Position numbers and translations under genes: made by a program | From: Lathyrus oleraceus | Taxonomy: Eukaryota > Streptophyta > Magnoliopsida > Fabales > Fabaceae | Direction of reading: 5' to 3' | Assembly (NCBI RefSeq): GCF_024323335.1 | Contig: NC_066585.1 | Span: 181,058,294 to 181,122,293, forward strand | Length of the DNA: 64,000 nucleotides | Part shown: piece after piece, positions 11,328-21,768 of the stretch | How positions within the stretch are numbered: the stretch's first letter is position 1 | How the letters are laid out: each line of letters begins with the position of its first letter | The notes under the pieces: generated by a model | Databases searched by the model: none | Seen by the model: only the letters and a program-made list of their open reading frames with translations | Told to the model about the DNA's origin: nothing

Positions 11328-11335
11328 TATATAAG
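11328..11335 (+). promoter_or_regulatory. SIRE LTR TATA box
   Basis: TATATAAG about 930 bp into the LTR, downstream of the tandem array. Position and sequence fit a core promoter; function is inferred. Confidence 0.5.
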
Positions 11336-11814
11336 TGGGACTTGGAGACTTGAAGAAAATGATGAGACATACTACAATATTTAACAAGTCTGTTTCTTCG
11401 TGAAAAGCTATCATTTTTGTACACAGTTTTTCTTTAAGTGTTTGTTTTTCATTTGTGTAAAATTTGCTTGTGGAGAAGCAACTTGTAAACATAAAACCTT
11501 GATTCAAACTTGTTGTTTGTGATTCCTTAATGAGACTAGGGTATAGTCGTATCTTTGAGAAAACAAAGAAGGTTATTCTTTGTGTTTATTGTAATTAGTT
11601 AATTATAGTGGATTAAGTCTTTATGTATAAGGCAAAATCACCTTGACGGGTGAACTGGAGTAACTTTGAGTTTCAAGCGAACCAGGATAAAAATACTTGT
11701 GTTTTTATCTCTTTATTCTTAGTATTTGTATGGTGTTCCTGAGTTGGTAAAAAGTTTTTGTTTTTAAAACCCAATTCAAACCCTCAATTCTTGTGTTTTC
11801 ACACCTTCAAATAT

Positions 11815-12581
11815 TACAGTGAGCAGATACTTAGGTTTCAGCGAGGCAGCGTTCACAGCTGAAGGGCATAATTACAACAAAGTTATGCACATTTTTGTGA
11901 CTTGTGCAGAAACTTTAGTCTCTAGGGTCCTAGTGTACACAAGCTCTTTGTTTATTATGTTGCCTAAAAGCACATTAAGTCAATTGCATTTTGAGTGATT
12001 GGAGATGAGGGCAAGTGCTTTGATTGTCCGAGCTTTTGATGGATCTTTGAGGGAGGTCATTGGGGAAGTAGATTTGCCAATTTGCATGGGTTCCCATCAG
12101 TTTATCACCATTTTCTAAGTCATGGATATCCACTCTGCCTATAGTTGCCTATTAGGGAGGTCATGGATCCATGCGGTCAGCACCGTAACTTCTACTCTAC
12201 ATCAGAAATTGAAGTTCTTATTTGAAGACAAGCTTGTCATCGTCTGTGGCAAGGAGGATTCTATAATCAACGAGTTATCTTCCTTCAGATATGTAGAAAC
12301 TGAGGAGAGAATAGTCGAGGTTCCTTTCCAAGGTTTAGATTTTGAAGAAGTCATCTCCGCCTCTACCAATCAGAGCCAGTCAGTAACCATGGTGCTAACA
12401 TCAGCCAAGAGTGCTAAGCAGACTCTTAATAATGGTCTTCTCCTAGGTTAGGGCCAGACTGTGAGGGTATTTGAGAAGTATGACCACTTTGGTATCGGTT
12501 ACCGTCCTACTTCCCATCATCCAGTTGCGAGGGGAGGTGAGAAGTTCAACCTAATCAAGTTTAGTAGTGCAGGCTACTAGC
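11815..12581 (+). pseudogene. Old Ogre protease-region relic
   Basis: Frames read YLGFSEAAFTAEGHNYNKV, then LVYTSSLFIMLPKSTL where the catalytic D-T-G-S is lost, VRAFDGSLREVIGEVDLP, VMDIHSAYSCLLGRSWIH, LHQKLKFLFEDKL and VPFQGLDFEEV. This is the Ogre/Tat protease and its downstream linker, with stops and an in-frame break near 12117. It ends exactly where the host Ogre LTR starts (12582), so it is the target into which that element inserted. Its continuation should lie beyond the host Ogre's 3' LTR, outside the window. Confidence 0.8.
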
Positions 12582-13839
12582 TGTAACACCTCAAAATTTG
12601 CCCTCCTCTCTTGGGACTAGTTTAGCATATGGCATTTCATGTTTTAGGACATTAGGCATTTGCATATTGCATATCATGTGGTAATAATGAAGTCATCCTC
12701 CAAAGTCTTTTTCAGAAGATGAGAGGTTAAGAGATTCAAGTTTGAGGGTCTTATTGAATTGATGATCAACCATCTGAGGGTTTTACATCTCATTAGGGTT
12801 TTCTTGGTCCTTCAAGGAGGTTGAGTATTATCTTGTTTGCAAGGGTATATCACCATCATCATGGTTCTATCATCACCAAGGGCTTCATGATTCATGATCA
12901 GTTTCCTTTGGATTAGGGTTTTGACCTCTGGTCAACCCTAATCAATGATTTCTATTCCAGTCAGGGTTTTTCAAGGAGAAGAGGTATTCTATTGAGGTGG
13001 AGATCACATGGTTATGTGGAGAAGCTTATTTGAGCTAGGGTTTCATTTCTGAGCCAATTCCTCAAGTGGTTGAGGCTCAAGCTGATCAGAGCATGTCAAG
13101 GTCATCTAAGGACCTATACAGTCAACTGTGCCAGAATTGAGGGCTAGGAGGGGGAGAAATGGTTTGAGACACTTCATTCATGTCCAAAAGAGGCTTATTC
13201 ATCATGTTAAACATCTACCTTGAAGAATTTGAAGCCAAATCAAAAGTTTCCCAAAATGGAAAGTGACCTGTAATTGAAAGTTTCCAAAAATGGCAAGTTT
13301 TTGGACCAACTTCAACTTGACTTTCCAACATCAAAGGAGCTTCAAATGAAATTTTGTCCAACATGAAAGTTGAAGATCTTTCTCTTCCATTTCCAAAAAG
13401 TCCAAGATCATGAGCATCTGATGAATGGTTGAGGAGTTATGAGCAAATGGTCATCAAGTGTGCATGGAACTTCAAAATGCCATAACTTTTGATCCAAAAC
13501 TCCAAATGAAGCCACTCTTTTTGCAAAATTCTTGTCTTGACCAATGCTTTCTAAATCTATCATTGCATTGCATGAAAAAGGTTCACATAATCATGTGTTC
13601 ATTCATATGCATTTTGGAGGGAAATTGGGGAATTTAAATTTGGTGCAAGCTACAAGCCTAATTCCAATCCCATTGTGTTCATTAGGTGATTTTGTGTGAA
13701 TGTGAAGCATTGCATGCTACTGTTCACGTGTGAACTAAGCCATGCACTTTCATTTTTCATTTTTTGCAAAACACTCCAAATGTCCTTAATTATAATTAAC
13801 CAAGCTTAATGTGGATTAGCAAAGTCATTAGCACATGGT

Positions 13840-13847
13840 ATATAAGC
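13840..13847 (+). promoter_or_regulatory. Host Ogre LTR TATA box
   Basis: TATATAAG at the same relative place as TATTTAAA in the nested Ogre. Both are followed within about 12 nt by TAACAGAA. Inferred core promoter. Confidence 0.55.
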
Positions 13848-14252
13848 TTAATTGTAACAGAATTTGGCTTAATCACATTTTCTAGATCTAGAATTTGCTT
13901 TTCCCTCCAAAATTCTCTCTCATTGGATTTCAAAAATTCTCCACACAAACACGCTATTTCTTCATAGAATCATGATCATGGAAGAGTTTTGAGCAAGATC
14001 CAGCCATAATTCGTGGAAATTGAGCAAGATTTGGAGTTGTTCAAGCACATCAACACTTCAATGGAGGTTTGAAATTCAACAAGATCCAGGACAATTCAAG
14101 TGCCAATTCCTACACAGAGCTTCATATCAAGGTTGGAGGAGAAGATCTGGATATTTTTTGAAGCTTGAATCCGCTGTTTTGGTCACTGGACAACATGTTG
14201 GTGGATTTTCGAACCTTTTCTTTTGCTAATTCATGCATAGGATCTTGTAGAT

Positions 14253-14257
14253 CTCAT
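14253..14257. repeat. Target-site duplication, left copy (CTCAT)
   Basis: CTCAT directly before the LTR start TGTAAGACC. The identical 5-mer at 36270-36274 follows the LTR end CGCTACA. Confidence 0.95.
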
Positions 14258-15391
14258 TGTAAGACCCCAATTTTGTCCCTAAGATCCCTCATGGCATCAT
14301 ATCATATCACATCATTGCCTCAAGGATCATTGTGCACCTTTGCTTCCTTCCTTGTGGGCGGGTCTTTTGAGTGTGGTTCTTGATCACCAAGCATGTTTAG
14401 CATTTGTATATCATTGCTTTTCATTTGTTTACTAACCAAAAGTACAAAAATATTGTCATCTAACCTTGTTACTTGCAGATGAAGCAATTAGGTCAAGCCA
14501 GTCACAGGCATTCATTGAGCAATAGATGGTGGCCATTCTTGAGAATTTGGGCACCATGATCATTCATAAGAGATTCATATGAGTTGTGATATCATTTGGA
14601 ATCAAGATCTCAAGTGGTAGAGGCTTGAAATTCATCAAGGCATGGTTCAGTCAACCAAAACCCTAGCAAAGTCAATTGTGGTCAACTGTGCATAAAATCA
14701 AGGATTTGATGGTGGGAAATGGTTAGAAAGATCTTATTCATATCCATACAAGCCTCATATAACATGTCAAACATCATCATTGAGGAATTGGAGGTCAGAC
14801 AAAAAGTTTCCAAAAATAGCAAGTGACCTGTAATTTCCAACTGCCAAAAATGGAAAGGTCTTCTCCTCAACTTTACATCATCAAGCAAGCTTCAAATCAA
14901 AATTTGTCCAACATGAAAGTTGAAGATCTTGCTCTTACCTTTCCAAAAAGTCCAAGAACATCCATTTCTCATTTATGGTTGGCAAGTTATGATCAAATCA
15001 TTTTCAAGAAACTTTGAACTTCAAGGAGGCATAACTTTTGCATCAAAAGGCCAATTCATGTGATTCTTTTTTGAGCAAACTCCATTTGACATGCTCTATC
15101 ATAATCCATCATTACATTTCATCAAAAATCATCACATAAAAAGTCCATTTTTCAAGTGAATCAATTTGAATTTTGGTGGGAAAAAGGTCATTTTGAAAAG
15201 TACACATGATTTTCACTCCAAACCAATTGCAATGGCCTTGAAACAGAAATTTGGACTTGCTGCAAGTGAAATTTTACTGTTCCATTGGTTATATTTGGAT
15301 AAGGGCATTTTGGCATTTTTGCAAAAAGCTTCATTTCACTAATCCAATCCATTTTGCCTAATCATGTTTAACAATGTTGATTAACAAGGGG

Positions 15392-15399
15392 TATTTAAA
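15392..15399 (+). promoter_or_regulatory. Nested Ogre LTR TATA-like box
   Basis: TATTTAAA followed by CCTAATCATAACAGAAAA. The 3' LTR keeps it at 31932-31939. Inferred core promoter. Confidence 0.5.
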
Positions 15400-16647
15400 C
15401 CTAATCATAACAGAAAATCGATGAACAATCACAATCTCAGATCCAAACTCGAAATTCTCTCAAATCTCTCAAATTCTCTCAAACTTTTTTTAAACTTTTC
15501 CATCGAAATTCTTGATTCTTTTTGCTTTTGCTTGTGTTGATCATCATCTACAGGTATTGTTGGAGATCTATTGAAGAAGAATCGTGGAAAATTCTTGAAG
15601 ATTGCAACTGTTGAAGCTTGAGCATGTTCATGGCATTTTGAGATTTCTGCGAATTCAAGCTGTGTTGAGCTGAAGTCTTGATTCCATACACTCATCCAAG
15701 CATCATTGAGCACCTGTTTCATATTTCCAAGCTTTGAATCCAACAGAATCAAGATCTGCATCTTCATTGAGGTAAAACTCGATTGCTCCAATTCTCATAA
15801 TTATCATGTGGCTTTGGTAGATCTCAGCATGTAGATCATTTTGCAACTTGAATCGTTCATTTTCATTAGATATTAAGGAACTTATGTGGATTTGAAATCT
15901 GGATTGTGAAACTTATTTCGATCGATTCTTTGCATGTGGTTGAAATTAATTGAAATCAATGTTAGATTAGTGCTCTATGATGAATGTTGGTTCGATCCAT
16001 ATAATTTTTATTGATTTCTGTGATGAAAAGTTCATGAGCATGATGAACAGCATGAATATGATGATGAATGTCCAGTTTTCGTTTCCAGATGATGCATTGA
16101 TCTTCATTTGCCAGGATTTGCATGTAATTCGTGTTTGTATAGCCATGCACCAGTAACACGCTGCCACCTCACTTAATGAAACGGTGTGTTTCATTAAGTG
16201 AGTGCCACTTTTGAAATCCGTGCGTGTTCGATTCCGGATTCTAGCATTCTTCATTTGGCTTTTTGACATTATTTCCAATTTCATCTTCCATGTTACATGC
16301 TTCCTTCCATGCATTTTTTATTTTTTTTTTCACAATCAAAAAAATCATAACTCTCTCAATAATCATCCAATTGACATGCAATTTTTTGTGGAATGTTCCT
16401 CATCATGTCCTTTATTTTTTGATGATTTTTAATAAATTTGTGCACGGCTGAAAAAAATAATTGCCTAGGGTTTATGTTCATATGTCATTTCTTGCATATA
16501 GCTTGCCATTTTGTTTGTGAAATTCTGATGCTTGATCCAAAATTCTTGAAATTTTACATGTGTAATCTAGACCCATTCCTGGTCATTTTGGTATATGGTT
16601 TGTGATTTTTGCCTTCCTGGATTATGAGTTATGATGTGATCATTGGA

Positions 16648-16670
16648 GGTGTGACAATGCATGTCACACC
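16648..16670. promoter_or_regulatory. Conserved GTGTGAC/GTCACAC inverted repeat
   Basis: Arms GGTGTGAC and GTCACACC with a 7-nt centre. The copy in the 3' LTR is at 33187-33209. The diverged host Ogre LTR has GTGTGAC/GTCACAC at 37224-37244, in the same context after TTGGATnnATGGnTGT-like sequence. Confidence 0.6.
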
Positions 16671-18419
16671 ATTTCTTGTTCATTTTGTGGAATTTCTTTA
16701 CCATGTCTATTGAACTTGAATTGATCTGGACTTTTGCATGTTGATACTTATGGGTGTTAAGTTTGCTTGTGATTTTTCCTGGAATTTTTGAATGCATTTT
16801 CTATTTGTTTGAGAATTTCTCCCCTGTTTGACCAATTGTGAACCTTTTGTGAGTCATGATCTCATATGTTTTGTGAAATTCTTGTGGTTTATTGTAAAGA
16901 CTTGAAATTTGGCATGTGTATTATAGAAATCTTGAAGTTTGCCATGGCTTTGGTCTCACTCATTTATCTCATGTCATTTCTGTTTTATGCTTGCTTGAAG
17001 TTGATGCATGATTTGGTACCTTGTATGAGCTTGCTTGAACATGATTTGACTTGTTGGTTTTAATTGATATGCTTCCACTTATCCAATTAACATGATTTTT
17101 GGTGTGTTGCTCATTAAATGTGTTCTGTTTAGGCAGGATTTTTCTTGGAATTTATTGATCCATGTTTGATTTGATATGCTTGTGTTCATTCTGTTTACTC
17201 CAATGTGTTTCAATTTGCATAGTTTGACATGTTTTGCTTATGAAATGGAATTGGTGCATAGTTTTGATATGAGACCAATTGGACTTTGTCCTTGTTTGAT
17301 TAATCTTGATTTTGGTTAATTGTCATGTTCTGTTTTAAATTTTTTCCTCATTTTTGACCCTAGGCTTTGGCCTAAGGGTTTACTTCTCATGTTTGAAGCT
17401 TTGTTTCAGGTTGTACATACAAGTTACACAATTGATGATGCCTCATCTTGAGAGCATTTGATATTTGCTTTGGGATTATAAATGTGTGTTTTGTAGGTTG
17501 AAGTTGATTCAATTGGGATTGATTTGTAGCTTTTGCCTTTGCCTATTTTGGTTGTCTGTTGCATTAACTGTTGGTTGATTGTCTGTATAGCATACTGATT
17601 TGTTTGATGTTTCCACATGTACACTTAGTTGCTATAGTTCATTGTGAACTTGCTATTGCTTTGCTTGATAGCTTAAGCATTGAGGTATAGCATCTCTTCT
17701 TCGTGTAGTCTGGAAGACCTGGCCTGTTACTTGGCCAGGCACCTGTCTGAAGTCCTCCTTAAGAGGCAATGTCTGTGATTGTTTATTTTTGTCCCCAAGC
17801 AGGAAAAGTCCTTCTAACAAGGCAATTGGTAGATAGAAGAGATATGTAGCCTATCTCCTACTATTCTGTGTGTCTTCCCTCTGCTTACATTACATGTTTG
17901 TAGCATTGGGGATCTTAACCCAAGATCTATCGAGTCGTTAACTTGTGGAGAGAGTTCCAACTTTCTGAACTCCCACACCTTCTGATATTCAAAGCTCTCC
18001 CTGACCAGAGCATGAGGCACACCCCTCATATCCTTTCATCTGCTTCACCTTAACCCTCAATGTTAAGGTTAAGAGCACCATTTACCCCATTTTAGTTGAC
18101 TTTAAAGTCTAACCCTTGCTTGAGCCTAATTGCTTGGTTATAGTGTGTGCTAAATGACTTTGTTTGATTGATTGCTTGGTGCATCTGTACATTGTTTGCT
18201 TGCATACCTTAGTGCATTTATCATCATTAATTGTGCATTATTGCATGAGCATCATTTCATATCTTTGTGATCCATCTTTGGCTTACCCATTGAGGACAAC
18301 TGTAAGTCAATTCATTGGCTATTGTTCCTAGGATTGGGAAGGGATAGAGTGTAAGACCATTTCATTTGGCCACTTATGTCCATTGCTTGTTTGTTTGTTG
18401 TATGTGAGGATGCAAGTGT

Positions 18420-18720
18420 AAGACCATGTTGTTGGCTTTTGTATTCCTACGATCATCTGTTGGAGATTAGAGTAAGCCCAGATAGATTGGCGTCTGATAT
18501 CCAAGTTTTGTTTCACTTTGAGGAGATTAGAGTAAGCCCATAGATTGGCATCTGACATCCACATTTTGTTTTGTTTTAGGAGGTTGGAATAAGTCCATTT
18601 ATTGGCATCTGACATCCTTGTTTGTTTTAGGAGACTGGTGTAAATCCATCTATTGGTATCCGGTATCCACCTTTGTTGTGAGATTGGTATAAGCCCAGCA
18701 ATTGGCCTCCGATATCATTT
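18420..18720. repeat. Diverged tandem repeats in Ogre LTR
   Basis: Five or so units of about 55-65 bp built around GGAGATTAGAGTAAGCCCA, ATTGGC(A/G)TCTGA(C/T)ATCC and TTTTGTTT (18470-18715). They recur in the 3' LTR (about 35015-35260). Confidence 0.7.
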
Positions 18721-19729
18721 GTCTCGCTTATTTGTTATTGCTCATTTGCCTATTCCTAAGGACACACTTGAATCATCTTCTATATGATTTCAAGAGGTGA
18801 ACCTTTCCGAGAAGTTTTACACTCCATTCTCCATACCCTCTTTGTCCTAAACCTTTTCACATTTGCTTTCAAAACTTTGATACTATTGTGCAAACATTCT
18901 TCATGTCTTTTCAAATTAGAAACCTGGACCCTAAGTCCTTGACTTTTCAAACTCCATTTCATAATACTTCTTTGAATCAATCCTAATCATACCTTGACCA
19001 TATTTTGTGAATACTCATAATCAATTAACTTCACCCATTCAATTGTTTTGTGGCTTTGTCCATTGTTAATATGTTTTCATACATTAGCCATAGGTTTCAA
19101 TTACCATAGTGGTTGATGTAAATCTTGCCTTATCCTTAGTGAGTTGATTGTAAGTCTTCCATACTTATTATAGGGTTAACCCCTCACTAGTATGTTGAAG
19201 CCGTCCTCGCATGGTGGATTGTTGATTCAGGTTGAGTCTTCTCCCATTGGTAATGAAAATCCTTAATGCTTGTGTTTTAAAATGAACTCACTGACTTTTG
19301 GAAATCTTTTAGCCGAACTACGGCGTTTTGATCCTTACCTTTGATGGAAGGTACGTAGGCAACGGGTTCATCCGTTCAAACACAAAAACAATAAGAATTG
19401 TACATTCTTTTCTCATCATCCCATTCATGTTTGCACAATATGTCATAAACAAATAAACATTTTTATATACAACAAGTGTGAAAAGGGCTCCCTAGGAGTA
19501 CCTAGGACGTGATGGGTGCCTAACACCTTCCCATTGCGTAATTTACCCCTTACCCAGATTCTCTGATCTTTTCATTAGTTTTCTACGCGTAAAACTTCTT
19601 AGGCTTTTGTTCGCTTTTTAGCCATTCCTTAGGATAAATAAAAGTGCGGTGGCGACTCGATTCTTTGTATACTTTGCTTTTGATTTAATCAATAAATCAT
19701 AAAGTGAAGAATACACCGCTACAGAAAAG

Positions 19730-19747
19730 TGGCGACTCCACTGGGGA
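19730..19747 (+). other. Primer-binding site (Arg-tRNA type)
   Basis: TGGCGACTCCACTGGGGA, 6 nt after the LTR end. Ogre elements are known to use a tRNA-Arg primer and this matches that type. The host Ogre has the same site with one difference (39566-39583). Confidence 0.85.
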
Positions 19748-21022
19748 TAAGATTAGACCTTCCCTGGTGGTATTGCCTACTTTTCACCCTTGTTGTATGA
19801 TATTGTTTATTTGTTATTTGACATATTTTTGTACAATTTGGGATAACTGTATTGATTGTAATGTTTGAATTGCCTGATATACAATTGCTGTTTGCTTTGG
19901 TGATCTCTGTGAGATGAGTTCTATACCCGAACTCGAGTGCACCTTAGGATATGAGAATTGCGTAGTCTTGTTGACTGGTGTGGAGTATTCCTTAGCCAGT
20001 TGACTTGCGAGTCCATTCACTTGGTGGAGGTCATGTTGGATTAATAATGTCACACAAGTTATTTGTGGTTAGGCATTATTATTTCAATCATGTGCCTTAG
20101 AAGCCAAGGACCTTAGTTTACCAAACCCATCTTGGCCTATTTTTAGGACGTAGTGCGGAGGTCGTTCAGATGTAAGATCTGATGCGATTGTTACGCGATA
20201 CTACACTCATAAGAGTCTCTCTTGAGAATATTTTTGGAATACGAGTATTCGTTCCTCCGATAATATCCGAGAGATGGGACGATGATTATGGGAACCTCTG
20301 GTAGAACATGTCTGGCAGGTTTAAACCCTAGTACACTCCCTTTGGGTGGTTCTTAACCAAGACTCCATGCTCGTGACTCTCAGCAAACCCGTGATTCATG
20401 GTTGAGTCGTTCAGACAACCTTAATATCAATGGAACTTGGGTGTTGATAGGGTGTAAAACCTAAATCCACCAAAATGGATGATTGATATTAAGGATGATT
20501 GAGCCGGTTCATGTACCGTTAATATCAATGGAACTCGGGTGTCGATAAGGTGAAAACCTAAATCCGCCAAAATGGATGATTGATATTAGGGATACTATGA
20601 GCTTTCCCATGACCTTTGTCTGGTGTGACTTGCTTGATCCTTGAGTGTGATTGTTGCATTCATGCATTCATGCATTCATCTGCATTCATGTCATCAGAAA
20701 AAAGGAAAAATTTCAAGGAACTCAAAAGAGTTTATTTGCAAAAAATTTCAAACATGGAAAAAAACGGAAATTTTTTTTACCTGATATATCTGATGAGATA
20801 TTCTCATATACGATCAAAATGCTTAAATATTTCAAAGTTTGCAAATAAAACCCTCGAGTTTCTTTGAAATAAAAAACAAGCATATGCACAAGCACTTCAT
20901 GCATCATTTGCATAAGCGGGTATTTTGTTCCGGTCTCCCGTCCTGTGGTCTGACCTTGCGATCTTCATTTATTTTGAAGACGCACTTCGCCGGTACTACA
21001 CTGGGTTATCTCTGCTAGATTG
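19748..21022 (+). other. Nested Ogre leader, noncoding
   Basis: 1.3 kb between the PBS and the coding remnant. I see no gene. It contains a 98-bp tandem duplication whose units each carry an inverted repeat (20421-20600). ORF1, present in the host Ogre, is missing here. Confidence 0.7.
20421..20600. repeat. 98-bp tandem duplication with internal dyad
   Basis: Units start at 20421 and 20519, both TTAATATCAATGGAACT(T/C)GG. Within each unit the start TTAATATCAAT is complementary to the end ATTGATATTAA/G, with CCAAAATGGATG before it. Each unit can therefore fold on itself. Confidence 0.8.
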
Positions 21023-21499
21023 ATGGATCATCTAGAGCAAGAGGGCTGTGAACTCAGAGAGGAATTTGCCAGACAAAGTGCTTTTGATGGATTTACTCCT
21101 GGTTAGCCACTTGGCTTCTTTCTCATATATTGACGCTGAGGATGAAGTTGGAACGCCGTTCCAAGCTTTATCTATTGATGAACCAATTGAGAAGAAGTCT
21201 CCTTCATTTTCTTCCTACAAAGATGCGAAACTGACCATTGAATGTGGTGCAGTTGCTGGTTTAGGAAAGATGATTGAGCTTGAAGACAATAGATCCCGGG
21301 CTGGCATTGGCTACTGTTCTGGGGCATATAATGAGCAAGGTTTGTTCAAGAGTGGAGGATTCATCCATGACGATCAACCCGAAGAAGCTGCTGCTATCTT
21401 GGAAGAGGACGCAGAGGATCTGAACAATTTCGTCATACCTGGTGGTGTCTGCCACAATTGGGTCGCTGTAGATGTTCCTACAGTCATCCATAGATCAGA
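21023..21499 (+). pseudogene. Ogre gag start fused to protease-RT linker
   Basis: An ATG at 21023 opens a short frame MDHLEQEGCELREEFARQSA, which looks like the coiled N-terminus of Ogre gag, and stops near 21104. In another frame (VLLMDLLLVSHLASFSYID onward) the sequence becomes the linker after protease: EDEVGTPFQALSIDEPIEKK, GIGYCSGAYNEQGLFKSGGF and NFVIPGGVCHNW. A deletion of about 2.5 kb therefore joined the first codons of gag to the end of the protease module, out of frame. The remaining linker stays open to the intron donor at 21500. The missing protein functions would have to come from another element. Confidence 0.75.
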
Positions 21500-21768
21500 G
21501 TAATTGTTCACTTTGTTCAAAACCCTTCTCCCATGCCAAAAGGAGAAGTGATGACATTGTTGGCAGCATTTAATACAATGATATTTCATTCAATTAATGC
21601 ATTGTTAAACATTTGTTTTTCCATTTGTTTTCACTTTTTGCTTTTTGCATGAAATCAGTGATCACAAAAAACCCATAAAAACAAGAATAAAAGCTGCATT
21701 TTTCATCTGCATAATGATTTGCTTGTTTTAAATTCTAAAGTTTTTCATTAACCTAAATCATTATGCAG
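21500..21768 (+). other. Predicted Ogre intron between PR and RT frames
   Basis: GTAATT at 21500 and TTATGCAG ending at 21768 define 269 nt, with a T-rich stretch and several possible branch points. Splicing joins ...PTVIHRSE to LILKPIEHNDPTPSPNFE with no phase change, skipping the TAA at 21501-21503. The joined frame is in register with the RT start at 22163. An intron at this place is known in Ogre elements, so this is family-consistent; the exact borders are my reading. Confidence 0.75.

Larger units (their letters stand above)
9790..11809 (+). mobile_element. SIRE/Maximus (Ty1/Copia) 3' end
   Basis: 610 bp of 3' internal sequence and a complete LTR of a plus-strand SIRE/Maximus-type element. 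The purine tract AAAATGGGGAGAT runs straight into TGTTAGAACAATATTTGG and GAGTTTTGATGATAACAA, the typical opening of legume SIRE/Maximus LTRs. The 5' LTR, gag and pol are absent. The left edge at 9789/9790 joins Tekay RT abruptly, so the element is 5' truncated. Confidence 0.8.
10401..11809 (+). repeat. SIRE/Maximus 3' LTR, about 1.41 kb
   Basis: Opens TGTTAGAACA and closes CACACCTTCA. A TATATAAG box lies at 11328-11335. The U3 part carries a 52-bp tandem array (10788-10982) and a short tandem repeat of TTTCTTCATTTCATG(C/T)TTCA about 11028-11090. The matching 5' LTR is not in the window, so the age cannot be estimated. Confidence 0.8.
12582..14257 (+). repeat. Host Ogre 5' LTR, first part
   Basis: Opens TGTAACACCTCAAAATTTGC. 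A TATATAAG box at 13840-13847 is followed by CTTAATTGTAACAGAA, a context shared with the nested Ogre LTR, so transcription probably starts near 13870. The LTR is interrupted at 14257 by the nested Ogre and resumes at 36275. Confidence 0.85.
14258..19723 (+). repeat. Nested Ogre 5' LTR, about 5.47 kb
   Basis: TGTAAGACCCC...CCGCTACA. TATA-like TATTTAAA at 15392-15399 puts the likely transcription start about 1.15 kb into the LTR, leaving about 4.3 kb of R-U5 leader. A GGTGTGAC/GTCACACC inverted repeat lies at 16648-16670. A run of diverged GGCATCTGACATCC-type repeats (about 18420-18720) is also present. No protein-coding frame of natural composition. Confidence 0.95.
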
